This document shows positions 33,201 through 43,987 of a DNA stretch of 64,000 nucleotides, piece by piece; positions within the stretch are counted from its first letter, which is position 1; each line of letters starts with the position of its first letter. The position numbers and the translations under genes were made by a program. The DNA lies in contig JADJUF010000022.1 in NCBI GenBank assembly GCA_016717005.1, positions 70,112-134,111 of the forward strand. Direction: 5' to 3'. The DNA is from Myxococcales bacterium. GTDB lineage: Bacteria; Myxococcota_A; Polyangia; Haliangiales; Haliangiaceae. The notes beneath the pieces were generated by a model, which made no database searches, was not told where the DNA came from, and worked only from the letters and a program-made list of their open reading frames with translations.

Positions 33201-33338
33201 CGCTGCCGAGGGATCCGTGCTCGCGCGACGCCGCACGGCGAGCCCGTCGGTGCGGGCGCGCTTGCCGGGGGCGGCGCCGCCCAGCGAGTCCGCGCCATCG
33301 TCCACGCCCTGTCGGTCGCCGGTCCGATCTCGGGTCAT
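30231..33338 (-). CDS. eCIS core domain (DUF4157) protein with HetC-like domain
   Basis: 1035 residues. The N-terminal tail (1-110) is disordered-looking. DUF4157 follows: VQQHFGAAYGTDLSSVRVHTD, FAYGSDVFFG and IGHELAHVAQQ (HELAH 177-181). A second domain carries VHTLQDYFAHSNFCEIALN (485-503), the H-x-L-x-D-x-F-A-H-S-N signature of the HET-C heterokaryon-incompatibility/phospholipase-like fold, with further His/Asp residues upstream (GHARLTETAL, RYRHNSHTAEGGH). The middle is Ala/Gly-rich and coiled-coil-like. This architecture suggests an injected effector of a contractile injection system. Start ATG 33336-33338; an in-frame TTG at 33419 would add 27 residues. It is followed by a coupled small gene and flanked by paralogous membrane proteins. 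Confidence 0.85.
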   Translation of the reverse strand: MTRDRTGDRQGVDDGADSLGGAAPGKRARTDGLAVRRRASTDPSAATASTAAASTEVVDDPFALHLPTLSSLPTLPIMRKAAPAAGAAQRQAGDRGDIATAAIAGKGSGASLPGPVQQHFGAAYGTDLSSVRVHTDASASQAVDASGARAFAYGSDVFFGSGQYDPGSSSGQFLIGHELAHVAQQGSQPAPQAKRVGATDDPAEHQADAAAHAALETGQTGDVHEVEASAAATAALAGQRAPLSSAAPKVRFFAQDEGPTAGGGGHARLTETALHGMGGLSDAEVRTARMGNWERDLSQVLTPTTASLGLTAPDRPVMKILNLIALNDFGRGINLSSFGTYDPVEHIDNPTGLRGTDVIDQGGAAGTPARHPDGANPDTAASISGAHPAVGAAGTGHQAYADLDDRYRHNSHTAEGGHDAVNGHDATAFQVDETAIPNYIYGSRDWCTQTLRNAARLGTQRNLHNADGSPAEETLHGPRMFSSGVHTLQDYFAHSNFCEIALNILVRAGGLRVATATTESRDAANHRTVTAATTADLSSVAGVGGRVLDSHVHGNDAHGNPTAPNLTVGDREVITTGSFNLTDTIDSLAEELSAKWRALDPFRVKPDEPSPLMLAAMDYIEMDPANPANINGCGQAMADFIHPAVATISALGSGGAAVVDGAGTVAAGGAHGLAALGSGALDTLGAGADLLHRHTGVGGDAAASLHGGARAVTAGGDAVASGATGATGAAADGIRGLVTQLQAQEQQLRTRQHTLRELYQWAYGHGPLDLLKAAARNIPVVGPAAAAAIEMAQQQIHALIEGLLGTLWNAALDAGTAVLNEFIGAIRNQTNVSGNRRPVAAGPFRETRQHVADTFGNVSEFFDDNGRPRPGTGAPGGGEAGHYSGIAPASYTPPSHSEIAKDHGDIENRPGEAHAHAGGGHVEEGNWLNGLAMALAQLATTGVGVPVNACWAQVDEGHPVAATAPALDAIDRAVNLYFDHPAANQSFWESTVRGFVGGELGPALIEHLRGAHGSAPDAPGPLVDVPVVAPTPRAP

Positions 33339-33437
33339 ACCCGCCACGACGGACGCCGCCCCGGATCTTCCCCAGAAGAAGGGGCCCGAAAACGACAACC
33401 ACCTGAAATAGCGCGACAATCTGCTCGTGCACCGCGG

Positions 33438-33698
33438 TCAGCGTACGACCGACGGCACCGCCGACGGATCGACCAGCGCGGCCCCCACCACGGCCGCGAG
33501 CCCCAGGAACTGCAGGAACAGCGGATCCCGCGCCTGACGCCAGTGCACCAGCACATACGCGACCGCGACGGGCGGGATGAGCATGCCCAGGCCCCAGAGC
33601 GCGCTGGTGCTGAACGCCTGCCCCAGCATCCACAGGCCCCCCAGCACCATTGCGAGCAGGCCGAGGACGGCCGCGAGCGTGGCGAGGTAGTGCAGCAT
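33438..33698 (-). CDS. Small multi-span membrane protein (paralog of 29292-29552)
   Basis: 86 residues and three hydrophobic segments. Like its paralog it carries GGLWML-x-x-AFS, LWGLG, HWRQA-x-DP-x-FLQ and an Ala-rich last helix. It is the first gene of the block that contains the DUF4157-HetC protein. Function unknown; the duplication around a toxin-like gene is the only clue. Confidence 0.7.
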   Translation of the reverse strand: MLHYLATLAAVLGLLAMVLGGLWMLGQAFSTSALWGLGMLIPPVAVAYVLVHWRQARDPLFLQFLGLAAVVGAALVDPSAVPSVVR

Positions 33699-33860
33699 GC
33701 CTTGATCGTGGGCACGCCGCCGAGGTCTCGCAACCGCGGATCCGACGCGACCGAGCGCCGCACGGCGGTGGCGCGGCGCCTGCCAGCGTCCCCGCGGTGA
33801 CGGGTCAGCGACCGGCGACCTGCGACCGCCGCGGCGTCGACCGCAGCGCGACGAGGACCG

Positions 33861-34273
33861 TCAGCGACCGCTGGCCGCGTCGAGCCGCGCCTGCGCCCAC
33901 GCCACCTTGTTCACCAGGATCTTCCAGTCACCGTCGGTGGGCTTGTCGCCCCACTTCGCCAGCTCGGCCTCGCTGGTCTTCAGGTCGGCCTTGGCGACGT
34001 CGACGTCGACGTCGGCGCCCGGCACCGCCTGCTCGACCAGCACCTCGACCGCGCCGGCCGGGTCGATCCGCAGGTAGCCGGTCGAGATCGCGTAGCGCGC
34101 CTTGGTGCGCTCGCCGATCGTCAGCACGCCCGGCTTGAGCGCGGTCAAGAGCGGCGTGTGGCCCGGCAGCAGCTCGAACTCGCCCTCTTCGCCCGGCGCG
34201 GTCAACGCGTCGGTGTCCTCGTGGGCGATCACGCCCTTGGGCGTGACCACGTTGACGTCGAGCGCGGTCGCCA

Positions 34274-34274
<1 letters not shown>
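33861..34274 (-). CDS. atpC: F0F1 ATP synthase subunit epsilon
   Basis: 137 residues, the usual length. The N-terminal beta-sandwich contains NVVTPKGVIAHEDTDALTAPGEEGEFELLPGHTPLLTALKPG, the family signature in which G-E-F-E/G-I-L-P-G-H-T/A-P-L is conserved. The C-terminal helices are Ala/Lys-rich. Epsilon couples gamma rotation to F0 and can inhibit ATP hydrolysis. Its ATG overlaps the atpD stop as TGATG. It is the last gene of the operon. Confidence 0.95.
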
Positions 34275-35725
<1,451 letters not shown>

Positions 35726-35785
35726 GGTGTGCTCTCGGACGAGGAGGGTTGGTTGCGAAAACGGGGGAGCGGGCCGGCGCGCGGC

Positions 35786-36657
35786 CTAACCCTTGAGGGC
35801 CTCGGCGCCGCCGATGATCTCGAGCAGCTCCTTGGTGATCGAGGCCTGGCGGGCGCGGTTGTACTGGAGCGTGAGCTTGTTGATCATCTCGCCGGCGTTC
35901 TTGGTCGCCGACTCCATCGCGCTCATGCGGGCGCCGAACTCGCCGGCGATCGACTCGAGCGCCGCGCGGTACAGGCCGATCTGCACGTACAGCGGCACCA
36001 GCCGGGTCAGGAGCTCTTCCTTGCTCGGCTCGTAGTCGTAGTCCTGGCCGACCACCTTGGCCGGCGCGCCCTTGACCTGCTCGGGCACGACCGGCAGCAC
36101 CTGCTTGACGACGGTGTCCTGGGTGATCGCGACTTGAACTCGTTGTAGACCACGAACACCCGGTCGGTCTTGCCCGAGGTGAAGTCGTCGATGATCCGCA
36201 GCGAGGTGTCGCCGGCCACCTGCAGCGCGGTCGCGCCGATCGGCGCGCCGTCGAAGCTGGTGATCTGGTAGTTGCGCCGGCTGAAGTACTGGTTGGCCTT
36301 CTTGCCGATCAGCCGCAGGCTGACGTCGCACCCGACCAGCTCCTCGCGGATCAGGGCCTCGGTGCGCTTGATGATGTTGGTGTTGAACGCGCCGGCCAGG
36401 CCGCGGTCGCTGGTGAAGACCACCACGATCACGCGCTTGCCGTCGCGCCGCTCGAACAGCGGGTGCGCGTCGGTGCCGGCGACCTCGGCCAGCTCGCTCA
36501 CGACCGTCGCCAGCGCCGCCGCGTACGGGCGGGCCGCGATGATCGCGTCCTGGGCGCGGCGCAGCTTGGCCGCCGCGACCAGCTTCATCGCGCGCGTGAT
36601 CTTGCGGGTGTTCTTGACCGACCCGATGCGCTTGCGGATGGCCTTGAGCGACGGCAT
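35786..36657 (-). CDS. atpG: F0F1 ATP synthase subunit gamma (one frameshift)
   Basis: About 290 residues after restoring one base, the standard length. The N-terminal rotor helix MPSLKAIRKRIGSVKNTRKITRAMKLVAAAKLRRAQ and the C-terminal helix RMSAMESATKNAGEMINKLTLQYNRARQASITKELLEIIGGAEA are both canonical. The frame breaks near 36128-36132: VYNEFK should continue as SAITQDTVV but a G is missing. Since gamma is indispensable for the enzyme, a sequence error is much more likely than a mutation. It lies between atpA and atpD as usual. Confidence 0.93.
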
Positions 36658-36658
36658 G

Positions 36659-38184
<1,526 letters not shown>

Positions 38185-38243
38185 GGCGGCTTCCTTCGAT
38201 CGTTGGGGATGCGTGCGGGAATCGGTGGGCCCGGCGGACCGGG

Positions 38244-38783
38244 CTAGCGGGACAGCTCGTCGCGCAGGACCCGGAGCTGGGTGCGCAGGCTGCCGTCGTA
38301 GACGACGTCGCCGACCTTGGCGACGACGCCGCCGAGCAGGGTGGGATCCTCGCGCTTGGAGAGGACGACCTTCTTGCCCGACAGGCGCTCGAGCGTGGCG
38401 GTGAGCTGCGTGACCTGGGCTGGGGTGAGCACGGTGGCCGAGACCACCTCGGCCGCGACCCGCCCGGCGCGCTCCTCGACCATCGCGTCGACCTCGCGCG
38501 CGATGTCGGGGACGACCGCGAGGCGCTCGTTGTCGAGCAGCAGGTTGCAGAACGTCTTGGTCAGCGGCTGGGCCGCGAGCCGGGCCAGCAGCGCGTCGAC
38601 GATCGCGCGGCGCTTGGCCTTGGGGTACGAGTGGTTGCCGAGCACCTCGCCCAGCTCGGGCGCGGTCTTGTAGGCGGCGGCCAGGCCGCGCAGGTCGGCG
38701 GCGACCTGGTCGATGACGTTGGCGGCGACCGCCAGATCCATGATGGCGCGCGCGTAGCGGCGCGCGAGGCTACCAGCCTGCAT
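38244..38783 (-). CDS. atpH: F0F1 ATP synthase subunit delta
   Basis: 179 residues. The N-terminal helical domain starts SLARRYARAIMDLA, and the C-terminal half has the family pattern LSGKKVVLSKREDPTLLGGVVAKVGDVVYDGSLRTQLRVLRDEL. Delta joins the F1 head to the peripheral stalk. The ATG overlaps the upstream atpF stop as TGATG. The gap to atpA is 59 bp and holds no gene. Confidence 0.94.
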   Translation of the reverse strand: MQAGSLARRYARAIMDLAVAANVIDQVAADLRGLAAAYKTAPELGEVLGNHSYPKAKRRAIVDALLARLAAQPLTKTFCNLLLDNERLAVVPDIAREVDAMVEERAGRVAAEVVSATVLTPAQVTQLTATLERLSGKKVVLSKREDPTLLGGVVAKVGDVVYDGSLRTQLRVLRDELSR

Positions 38784-39553
38784 CAGATGGCTCCCTTGCT
38801 GCCGCGCGCGGCGGCCTCGACGTCGCGGATGAAGCCGTCGACCAACGACGCGTGGTCGGTGGCGTTGGTCTTCTCGCGCAGGAGCTTCTCGGCGGCGCCG
38901 GCCGCCGCGACCGCGACCTCGCGGGCCAGCTCGGCGCGGGCGCGCTCGATCTCGGCGGCGATGCGCAGCTCGGCGTCGCGCTTGACCGCGGCGGCCTGGG
39001 TCTCGGCGTTGGCGAGGATGCGGGCCTTGTCGGCCTCGGCGTCGGCGCGCATGCCCTTGAGCAGCGCGTCCATCTCGGCCTCGGACGCGGCCAGCTTGCC
39101 GTTGTACTCGTCGAGCTTGGCCGCGGCCTGCTTGCGCAGCTTGGCGGCCTCGTCGAGCGCGCCCTTGATCTCGTCGGACCGCGTCTCGGCCATCTTGCGC
39201 GCCGGCGGACCGCCGAGCTTCGCGAGGATGACCAGCAGGATGCCGAAGTTGAGCAGCATGAGCACGAACGGCGCGCTCATCGGCTCTTCTTCGTGACCCT
39301 CGGCCAGCGGCGCGTCGCCGAGCTTGCCGTCGCCCATCTTGCCGCCCGCGACGTCCTTGTTGCGGTAGCTGATGCCGAAGAAGTTGAAGTGCTTGCTCGG
39401 GTCGGCGTGGCCGCCGTGGGCCTCGCCGTGCTCGGCGCCAGCGTGGGCCTCACCGGCCGGGACCTCGGCCTGATCGGCCGGCTGGGCCAGCGCCACCGCG
39501 GGCGCGCCGACGAGCGCGGCGGCGAGCGCGAGCGAACGAACGAAGGAGCGCAT
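38783..39553 (-). CDS. atpF: F0F1 ATP synthase subunit b with N-terminal signal-like extension
   Basis: 256 residues, longer than the usual about 160. It opens with a signal-peptide-like sequence (MRSFVRSLALAAALVGAPAVALAQ) and a His/Glu-rich stretch (HAGAEHGEAHGGH), then a membrane helix (FVLMLLNFGILLVILAKL) and the long Ala/Lys/Glu coiled coil of the peripheral stalk. Extended b subunits with an exported N-terminus are known in Deltaproteobacteria-like lineages. It is preceded by a second b-type gene (b'), giving a heterodimeric stalk. Confidence 0.92.
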   Translation of the reverse strand: MRSFVRSLALAAALVGAPAVALAQPADQAEVPAGEAHAGAEHGEAHGGHADPSKHFNFFGISYRNKDVAGGKMGDGKLGDAPLAEGHEEEPMSAPFVLMLLNFGILLVILAKLGGPPARKMAETRSDEIKGALDEAAKLRKQAAAKLDEYNGKLAASEAEMDALLKGMRADAEADKARILANAETQAAAVKRDAELRIAAEIERARAELAREVAVAAAGAAEKLLREKTNATDHASLVDGFIRDVEAAARGSKGAI

Positions 39554-40023
39554 CAGGCGATCTCCCGGCCGAGCAGCTGCTTGGCCATGCGGCGCGCGAT
39601 CAGCTGGGCCTGGGGCACCAGCTCGGCGCGGGCGGCCTCGGTCTCACGCTTGACCGTGGCGGTGGCGGTGTCCATCGCCGCCTGGGCGGTGGTGCGGGCC
39701 TTGTCCGAGACCTCGCGCTCGTGCGCGGCGGCCTCGGCGCGGATCTTCCGCTGCTCGGCCGCGGCCTTGGCGCGCGCCGCAGCCAGCTTGGTGTCGTAGT
39801 CCGCGAGCTTGCTGTCGGCCTCGGCGCTCATGCGCTCGGCCTCGGCGCGCGCGCCGTCGATGCCGGCGATGCGCTTGGCGCGGAGCTTCAAGTACGGCTG
39901 GAACAACAGCTTGTTGGCGGCGAAGAACATCACCGCGAACAGGACGAACTGGATGATGATCGTCCCGTCGATGTCGATCAGGGGCTGGTTGCCTGCAACC
40001 ACCTCGACCAGCGTCGGTTCCAT
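39553..40023 (-). CDS. atpF': F0F1 ATP synthase subunit b' (second b-type subunit)
   Basis: 156 residues: a single membrane helix (IIIQFVLFAVMFFAANKLLF) followed by YLKLRAKRIAGIDGARAEAERM and a long coiled coil ending in MAKQLLGREIA. This is the b' form seen in operons of order b'-b-delta-alpha-gamma-beta-epsilon. It is the first gene here; F0 subunits a and c are not in the window and must be encoded elsewhere. The stop overlaps the next start (TGATG). Confidence 0.92.
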   Translation of the reverse strand: MEPTLVEVVAGNQPLIDIDGTIIIQFVLFAVMFFAANKLLFQPYLKLRAKRIAGIDGARAEAERMSAEADSKLADYDTKLAAARAKAAAEQRKIRAEAAAHEREVSDKARTTAQAAMDTATATVKRETEAARAELVPQAQLIARRMAKQLLGREIA

Positions 40024-40075
40024 TGTAACCTCTTGAAAATCCTAGCGTCCAGGCGTTTTGCCTCGGCGCGGGGCG

Positions 40076-40105
40076 CTTATACGGTGGGCCCCGCCGTACT
40101 GTCAA
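40076..40105 (-). promoter_or_regulatory. Sigma-70-type promoter of the atp operon
   Basis: On the minus strand TTGACA (40105-40100), an 18-bp spacer, and TATAAG (40081-40076) form a near-consensus housekeeping promoter, followed by a leader of about 45 nt before the b' ATG at 40023 with AGAGGT as ribosome binding site. This contrasts with the leaderless-type starts elsewhere in the window. Confidence 0.75.
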
Positions 40106-40305
40106 CCCAGGGATGCCGCGGCCCTGGACGATCGCCTGCGACAATCCGACGCACACGCCCGCTACACCCATATATGGCGGCGGGTTGGGGCGAGCCCGCG
40201 GGGTCTGCGGCGATCGCTGATCCCTGCGGATTCATTTTCACCGCGAATGGTCCTCAACCAGGCCGGATCTTGCCGGGTCCCCACCTGCGGCGGAGCCCGC
40301 GCCCT

Positions 40306-40875
40306 TCAGCCCTCCGGCAACAGCGTCGCGACGGCGAGGGCGACCTCGGGCAGACCGGCGACCGTCAGCGTCGCGTCGGATCCCACGGTCATCACGCGGC
40401 GGTACTCGCCGTCGATCGGATCGGTGTGGACATGGACCGCGCGGTGGACGAGATCGACGACCCAGTAGGTCGGCACGCCGCCACGGGCGTACGCGCGGGC
40501 CTTGGGCCCGAGGTCGTAGGCCAGCCGTGAGCGCGACACCTCGACCACCAGCACCGCGGAGCGCGGTCGCTGTGGCCGCGCGGTCGCGGCGACCACGGCC
40601 ACATCGGGCTCGGGCAGGGACCAGTCGGAGACCGCGAGGCCGCTGTGCGAATACACCATCCACGCGTCGCCGAGCGCACGACTCAGGTGACGCGCCAGCA
40701 CGGCGACGACCCACGCGTGGGTCTCCCCTTGTGGGCTCATGACGACCAGCTCGCCGTCGAGCAGCTCGATCGGCTCATCCTCGAACGCCCCGAGGTCGAT
40801 CAGCTGCTCGAACTCCACGCGCTTGAGGCCGCGCACCGGCGGCCGCGCGTCGGCTCCACCTGTCCGGTCCTGCAT
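40306..40875 (-). CDS. Uma2 family (DUF820) restriction-endonuclease-like protein
   Basis: 189 residues. The PD-(D/E)xK-like core is visible: EPDVAVV (89-95), AVLVVEVSRSR (E112) and LGPKARAYARGGVPTYWVVDL (K125), preceded by IELLDGELVVMSPQGETHA. Uma2 proteins are very abundant in Myxococcota and Cyanobacteria; the role is unproven, with nuclease activity inferred from the fold. The start ATG 40875 is preferred because TATGGT lies 7 bp before it; an in-frame ATG at 40887 overlaps that element. A second, frameshifted relative lies at 44816-45447. Confidence 0.85.
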   Translation of the reverse strand: MQDRTGGADARPPVRGLKRVEFEQLIDLGAFEDEPIELLDGELVVMSPQGETHAWVVAVLARHLSRALGDAWMVYSHSGLAVSDWSLPEPDVAVVAATARPQRPRSAVLVVEVSRSRLAYDLGPKARAYARGGVPTYWVVDLVHRAVHVHTDPIDGEYRRVMTVGSDATLTVAGLPEVALAVATLLPEG

Positions 40876-40882
40876 CGTCCCG

Positions 40883-40888
40883 ACCATA
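40883..40888 (-). promoter_or_regulatory. -10-like TATGGT before the Uma2 gene
   Basis: TATGGT 7 bp before ATG 40875; decides against the ATG at 40887, whose codon it overlaps. Confidence 0.4.
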
Positions 40889-41253
40889 CCACCTCCCCAT
40901 CGAGCCACGCTCCAGCAATCCACGCGCCACGGCCAACCGCGCGGATCGTCGTCGCACGATGTCCGGATCCCGGACGAATGGCCGAGGCTCGGCCGGCGCA
41001 CGCCGGACCTCGGTCGCTGGCGCATGTCCGGCGGCGTGATGGCACGCGGCGCGATCGATGCGTCGGACGACGGCGCCGGTCGGTGCGCGCCGCGTCCGGC
41101 CTCCCGGCGCGGGTGACGCGGCCGCCGAAGCCGCCGGCGCCTTGACCCGCGCCGCGTCGGCGTGCGGTCGCAGCGCGGCGCACCGAGGCCGGGTCGCCGA
41201 CGCCGCGACGGCAAGCGGGTACCGCCGGCGGCGCTTCGATGCCACCCTGGGGC
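40889..41253. other. Gene-free GC-rich stretch
   Basis: About 365 bp between the divergent Uma2 and DUF3892 genes. Only low-complexity, Arg/Ala-rich readings occur on either strand and no domain, repeat array or RNA was recognised. Confidence 0.5.
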
Positions 41254-41556
41254 ATGGCCAAGAAGCGGATCACCTCGGTGCGGCTCGTCGATGGCGCGCC
41301 CGCGACCGGCTGGCAGCCCAGCGACATCGCGCGGGTCACGTGGCAGGAGGACGGCGGGATGTTCCCCGCCGACCACCCCGCCGACAAGGTCGCGCGCGCG
41401 ATCAACGCCGGCGAGCAGTACTACGTGCGCGCCGCCGACGGCACCGACACCCCGGTCGCGACCAAGCTGCGCCACGGCGCGTACTCGCTCGTCGCCCCGG
41501 CCGAGCCGGCCGACCCCGCCCTGCCCGATCGCCTGACCGCGCTGCCGACGTACTGA
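41254..41556 (+). CDS. DUF3892 domain protein
   Basis: 100 residues. KKRITSVRLVDG, W-x-P-S-D-IARVTWQEDGG, A-INAGEQYYVRAADG and the closing hydrophobic strand fit the DUF3892 pattern, a small beta-rich domain of unknown function found in many bacteria. ATG 41254 was chosen at the first conserved residues; an in-frame ATG at 41239 would add five. The stop is 23 bp from the convergent aldo/keto reductase. Confidence 0.7.
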   Translation: MAKKRITSVRLVDGAPATGWQPSDIARVTWQEDGGMFPADHPADKVARAINAGEQYYVRAADGTDTPVATKLRHGAYSLVAPAEPADPALPDRLTALPTY

Positions 41557-41579
41557 GCCTCAGAGGGTCCGGCGCGGCG

Positions 41580-42401
41580 CTACGCGCCGATCGCCTCGAC
41601 GACCGCGACGTCGGCGGGGTCGAGCGTGATCACGAGCGCGGTCAGGTCGGCGCGCAGGTGCTCGGCCGAGCTGCTGCCGGTCAGCGGCAGCATGCCGACG
41701 GTCCGCGCGAACGCGAACACCGTCTGGGACGGGTCGAGCCCGCGGCGGCGGCCGACCGCGGCGAGCCGCGGGCTGGTCAGCTCGCGCTGGTTGGCGGTGA
41801 GCAGCGAGAACCCCTGGTAGGTCACGCCGTGGGCGGCGCACGCCGCGCGCACCTCGCGGTCCCAGCCCATGCGCGCGTAGCAGCGGTTCTGGACGAACGT
41901 CGGCGCGATCCGCGCGCTGGCGACCAGCGCGGTGAGCTGATCGGCGCTGATGTTCGACACGCCGAGGTGGCGCACCCGGCCGGCGTCGTGGAGCGCCTCC
42001 ATCGCGGTCCACACCTCGCGATCCTCCGGCCGCCAGCCGAGCGCGGACCACGGGCCGTGCAACACGTAGCTGTCGATCACGTCGGTCCCGAGGTGGCTGC
42101 ACGAGCTGGCGAACGACTGTGCGACCTGATCGGGGAGCGGCGCCGCAGGGTCGTACGGGAGCCGCTCGTCCTGGCCGCGCGCGTAGGTGAACTTGGTCTG
42201 CAGGAACAGCTCGGCGCGCGGGACGCCCGCCTGCGCGATCGCCTCGCCGACGGCGGCCTCGACGTAGTGCTTGCGCTGGTTGGCGGTGTCGATGCCGCGG
42301 AAGCCCGCGGCCAGCGCCTGCGCGGTCAGCGCCGCGGTGCGCTCCTCCTTCCAGGCGGTGCCGTACAGGATCGGCGGGACGGGGGCGCGCGCGGTCGGCA
42401 T
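41580..42401 (-). CDS. Aldo/keto reductase
   Basis: 273 residues, a TIM-barrel NADPH-dependent oxidoreductase. The catalytic tetrad is complete: Asp38 (GIDTAN), Tyr46 (KHYVEA), Lys70 (LQTKFT) and His115 (YVLHGP). The C-terminal NADP-binding part contains LPLTGSSSAEHLRADL, the usual I-P-G-x-x-x-x-x-x-L variant. The motif order and length fit the bacterial 2,5-diketo-gluconate-reductase-like group, but the substrate is not readable. The start lies 6 bp after TAGCGT. Confidence 0.92.
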   Translation of the reverse strand: MPTARAPVPPILYGTAWKEERTAALTAQALAAGFRGIDTANQRKHYVEAAVGEAIAQAGVPRAELFLQTKFTYARGQDERLPYDPAAPLPDQVAQSFASSCSHLGTDVIDSYVLHGPWSALGWRPEDREVWTAMEALHDAGRVRHLGVSNISADQLTALVASARIAPTFVQNRCYARMGWDREVRAACAAHGVTYQGFSLLTANQRELTSPRLAAVGRRRGLDPSQTVFAFARTVGMLPLTGSSSAEHLRADLTALVITLDPADVAVVEAIGA

Positions 42402-42407
42402 GGGTCC

Positions 42408-42413
42408 ACGCTA
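42408..42413 (-). promoter_or_regulatory. -10-like TAGCGT before the aldo/keto reductase
   Basis: TAGCGT 6 bp before ATG 42401; no Shine-Dalgarno. Same architecture as the divergent gene on the other side of the repeats. Confidence 0.4.
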
Positions 42414-42429
42414 CACCGAGCGCCGAGGA

Positions 42430-42560
42430 CCGGCGCCCGTTCCCGCGTCCGGCTCCGGCGCCCGTTCCGGCTCCGGCTCCGGTTCCGGCTCCGGTTCCCG
42501 TTCCGGCTCCGGCTCCGGTTCCGGTTCCGGCTCCGGCTCCGGTTCCGGTTCCGGCGTGGG
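42430..42560. repeat. Hexamer simple repeat (ggttcc/ggctcc)
   Basis: About 130 bp of alternating ggttcc and ggctcc units with occasional cgttcc and ggcgcc, immediately before a longer tandem array. It reads as Gly-Ser repeats on one strand but belongs to no gene. Confidence 0.9.
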
Positions 42561-42569
42561 CGCCAGCAG

Positions 42570-42910
42570 CCGTCTTCCGATCGGCCGACACCCGGCCCGC
42601 CTGCCAGCTCCCGATCGGCTGACACCCGGCGCGCCGCCAGCTCCCGACCCTCGGCCGCCAGCTCCCGATCGGCCGCCAGCTCCCGATCGGCTGACACCCG
42701 GCGCGCGGCCAGCTCCCGATCGGCTGACACCCGGCGCGCGCCAGCCAGCTCCCGATCGGCTGACACCCGGCGCGCCGCCAGCTCCCGATCGGCCGGCCAG
42801 CTCCCGATCGGCTGACACCCGGCGTCCCGCCATCGTCCGATCGGCTGACACCCGGCGTCCCGCCATCGTCCGATCGGCTGACACCCGTCGTGCCGGACAC
42901 CCGTCGTGCC
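42570..42910. repeat. Degenerate ~30-bp tandem array in a divergent intergenic region
   Basis: About eight to nine copies of a unit built on CGATCGGCTGACACCC followed by ggcgcgccgccagctcc, with the last copies changed to ggcgtcccgccatcgt. Each copy contains the palindrome CGATCG. Spacing is irregular (about 20-42 bp) and copies drift, so it is not a CRISPR. It separates the AKR and DUF2279 genes and their TAGCGT elements. Confidence 0.85.
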
Positions 42911-42952
42911 GGCGATCACGGGCGGGTGGCCGCGGCGCCGCGGATTCTGGGG

Positions 42953-42958
42953 TAGCGT
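42953..42958 (+). promoter_or_regulatory. -10-like TAGCGT deciding the DUF2279 gene start
   Basis: TAGCGT 6 bp before GTG 42965; the earlier in-frame GTG 42959 touches the hexamer, so the inner start is preferred. Confidence 0.4.
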
Positions 42959-42964
42959 GTGCCG

Positions 42965-43987
42965 GTGCGCTTCGTCGTCGCCACGCTGATCGCGCTGGTC
43001 GCGGTCACCGCCGCGCCCGCGGCCCGCGCCGATTGCACCCTGGCCCTCGCCGACGCGCCGTGCCTGACCCCGTGGCTCGATCAGGGCGCGCCGATGCCGT
43101 GGCGCGCGCCGGCGCCGCCGCCCGATCATCGCGGGCGCGCGGCCGCGGTGGTCGGCGGGCTGTACGTCGGCTTCAGCGCGTGGGCCTACCTGGCGTGGTA
43201 CCGCGACGTCGAGTCGCTCGACGAGTTCGGCGTCGGCGGCGACGGCTGGTTCGGGCGCAACACCTACGCCGGCGGCGCCGACAAGCTCGGCCACGCCTGG
43301 GCCACGTACACGCTCGGGCGCGCGACCACCGGCGTGCTGCGCTGGGGCGGCTTCGGCCGCACCTCGGCCGCGATCGCCGGCGCCGCGCTGTCGTGGAGCC
43401 TGTTCCTCGCCGTCGAGGTCAAGGACGGCTTCTACTACAAGTTCTCGCCCGGCGACTTCGCGTTCAACAGCGCCGGCGCCGCCCTCGCCGCGGCGATGGT
43501 GCTGGTGCCCGCGCTCGATCGCTGGCTCGACTTCCGGGTCCAGTACTTCCCGAGCGACGAGTACCTGGGGCTGTGGCGCGGCGAGTACAACGGGCCCAAG
43601 AAGGGCAACAGCCTGAACATCGCCGAGGACTACTCGGGCGAGACCTACGTGCTGGCGCTGCACCTCGGCGCGGTGCCGCGGCCGCGCGCGACCCCGCGGG
43701 CGGTCGCGACCGCGCTCGAGTACCTCGACCTCGGCGTCGGGTTCGAGAGCCGCAAGTACAAGCCCGACGCCGCGGCCGACGCCGTCCCGACGCAGCGGCT
43801 GTTCCTCGGCGTCACGCTCGATCTGCAGCACGTGCTCGATCGCGCGCTGGGCGGTCGCCCGAGCCGGGCCGCGCGCGTCACCCGCGCGATCGGGCGCAAC
43901 CTGTTCGAGTACCTGGCGCCGCCGTTCGCGCTGGTGCCGGTGGTGTCGAGCACCCGCGACGCCAGCGGTCCGGCCCCGCCGCAGTAG
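42965..43987 (+). CDS. DUF2279 family envelope protein
   Basis: 340 residues with a signal peptide (MRFVVATLIALVAVTAAPAARA). The conserved core is ADKLGHAWATYTLGR, then AIAGAALSWSLFLAVEVKDGFYYKFSPGDFAFNSAGAALA, matching DUF2279 (YfiM-like) proteins with D-K-x-x-H, E-x-x-D-G and D-x-x-x-N as invariant residues. Several hydrophobic segments suggest membrane association. The C-terminal 110 residues (LEYLDLGVGFESRKYKPD and LFLGVTLDLQHVLD) look like beta strands of an outer-membrane protein. The function of the family is unknown. The 3' end with its TAG stop is repeated downstream. Confidence 0.75.
   Translation: MRFVVATLIALVAVTAAPAARADCTLALADAPCLTPWLDQGAPMPWRAPAPPPDHRGRAAAVVGGLYVGFSAWAYLAWYRDVESLDEFGVGGDGWFGRNTYAGGADKLGHAWATYTLGRATTGVLRWGGFGRTSAAIAGAALSWSLFLAVEVKDGFYYKFSPGDFAFNSAGAALAAAMVLVPALDRWLDFRVQYFPSDEYLGLWRGEYNGPKKGNSLNIAEDYSGETYVLALHLGAVPRPRATPRAVATALEYLDLGVGFESRKYKPDAAADAVPTQRLFLGVTLDLQHVLDRALGGRPSRAARVTRAIGRNLFEYLAPPFALVPVVSSTRDASGPAPPQ

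Noticed and set aside
33805..33871. 11-bp copy of the atpC end (cggtcgctgac) downstream of its stop
   Set aside because: Fits the stop-spanning pattern but is too short to distinguish from chance in this composition.
42570..42910. Possible CRISPR array
   Set aside because: Units are degenerate, spacing is irregular, the intervening DNA is also repeated, and no cas gene is nearby.
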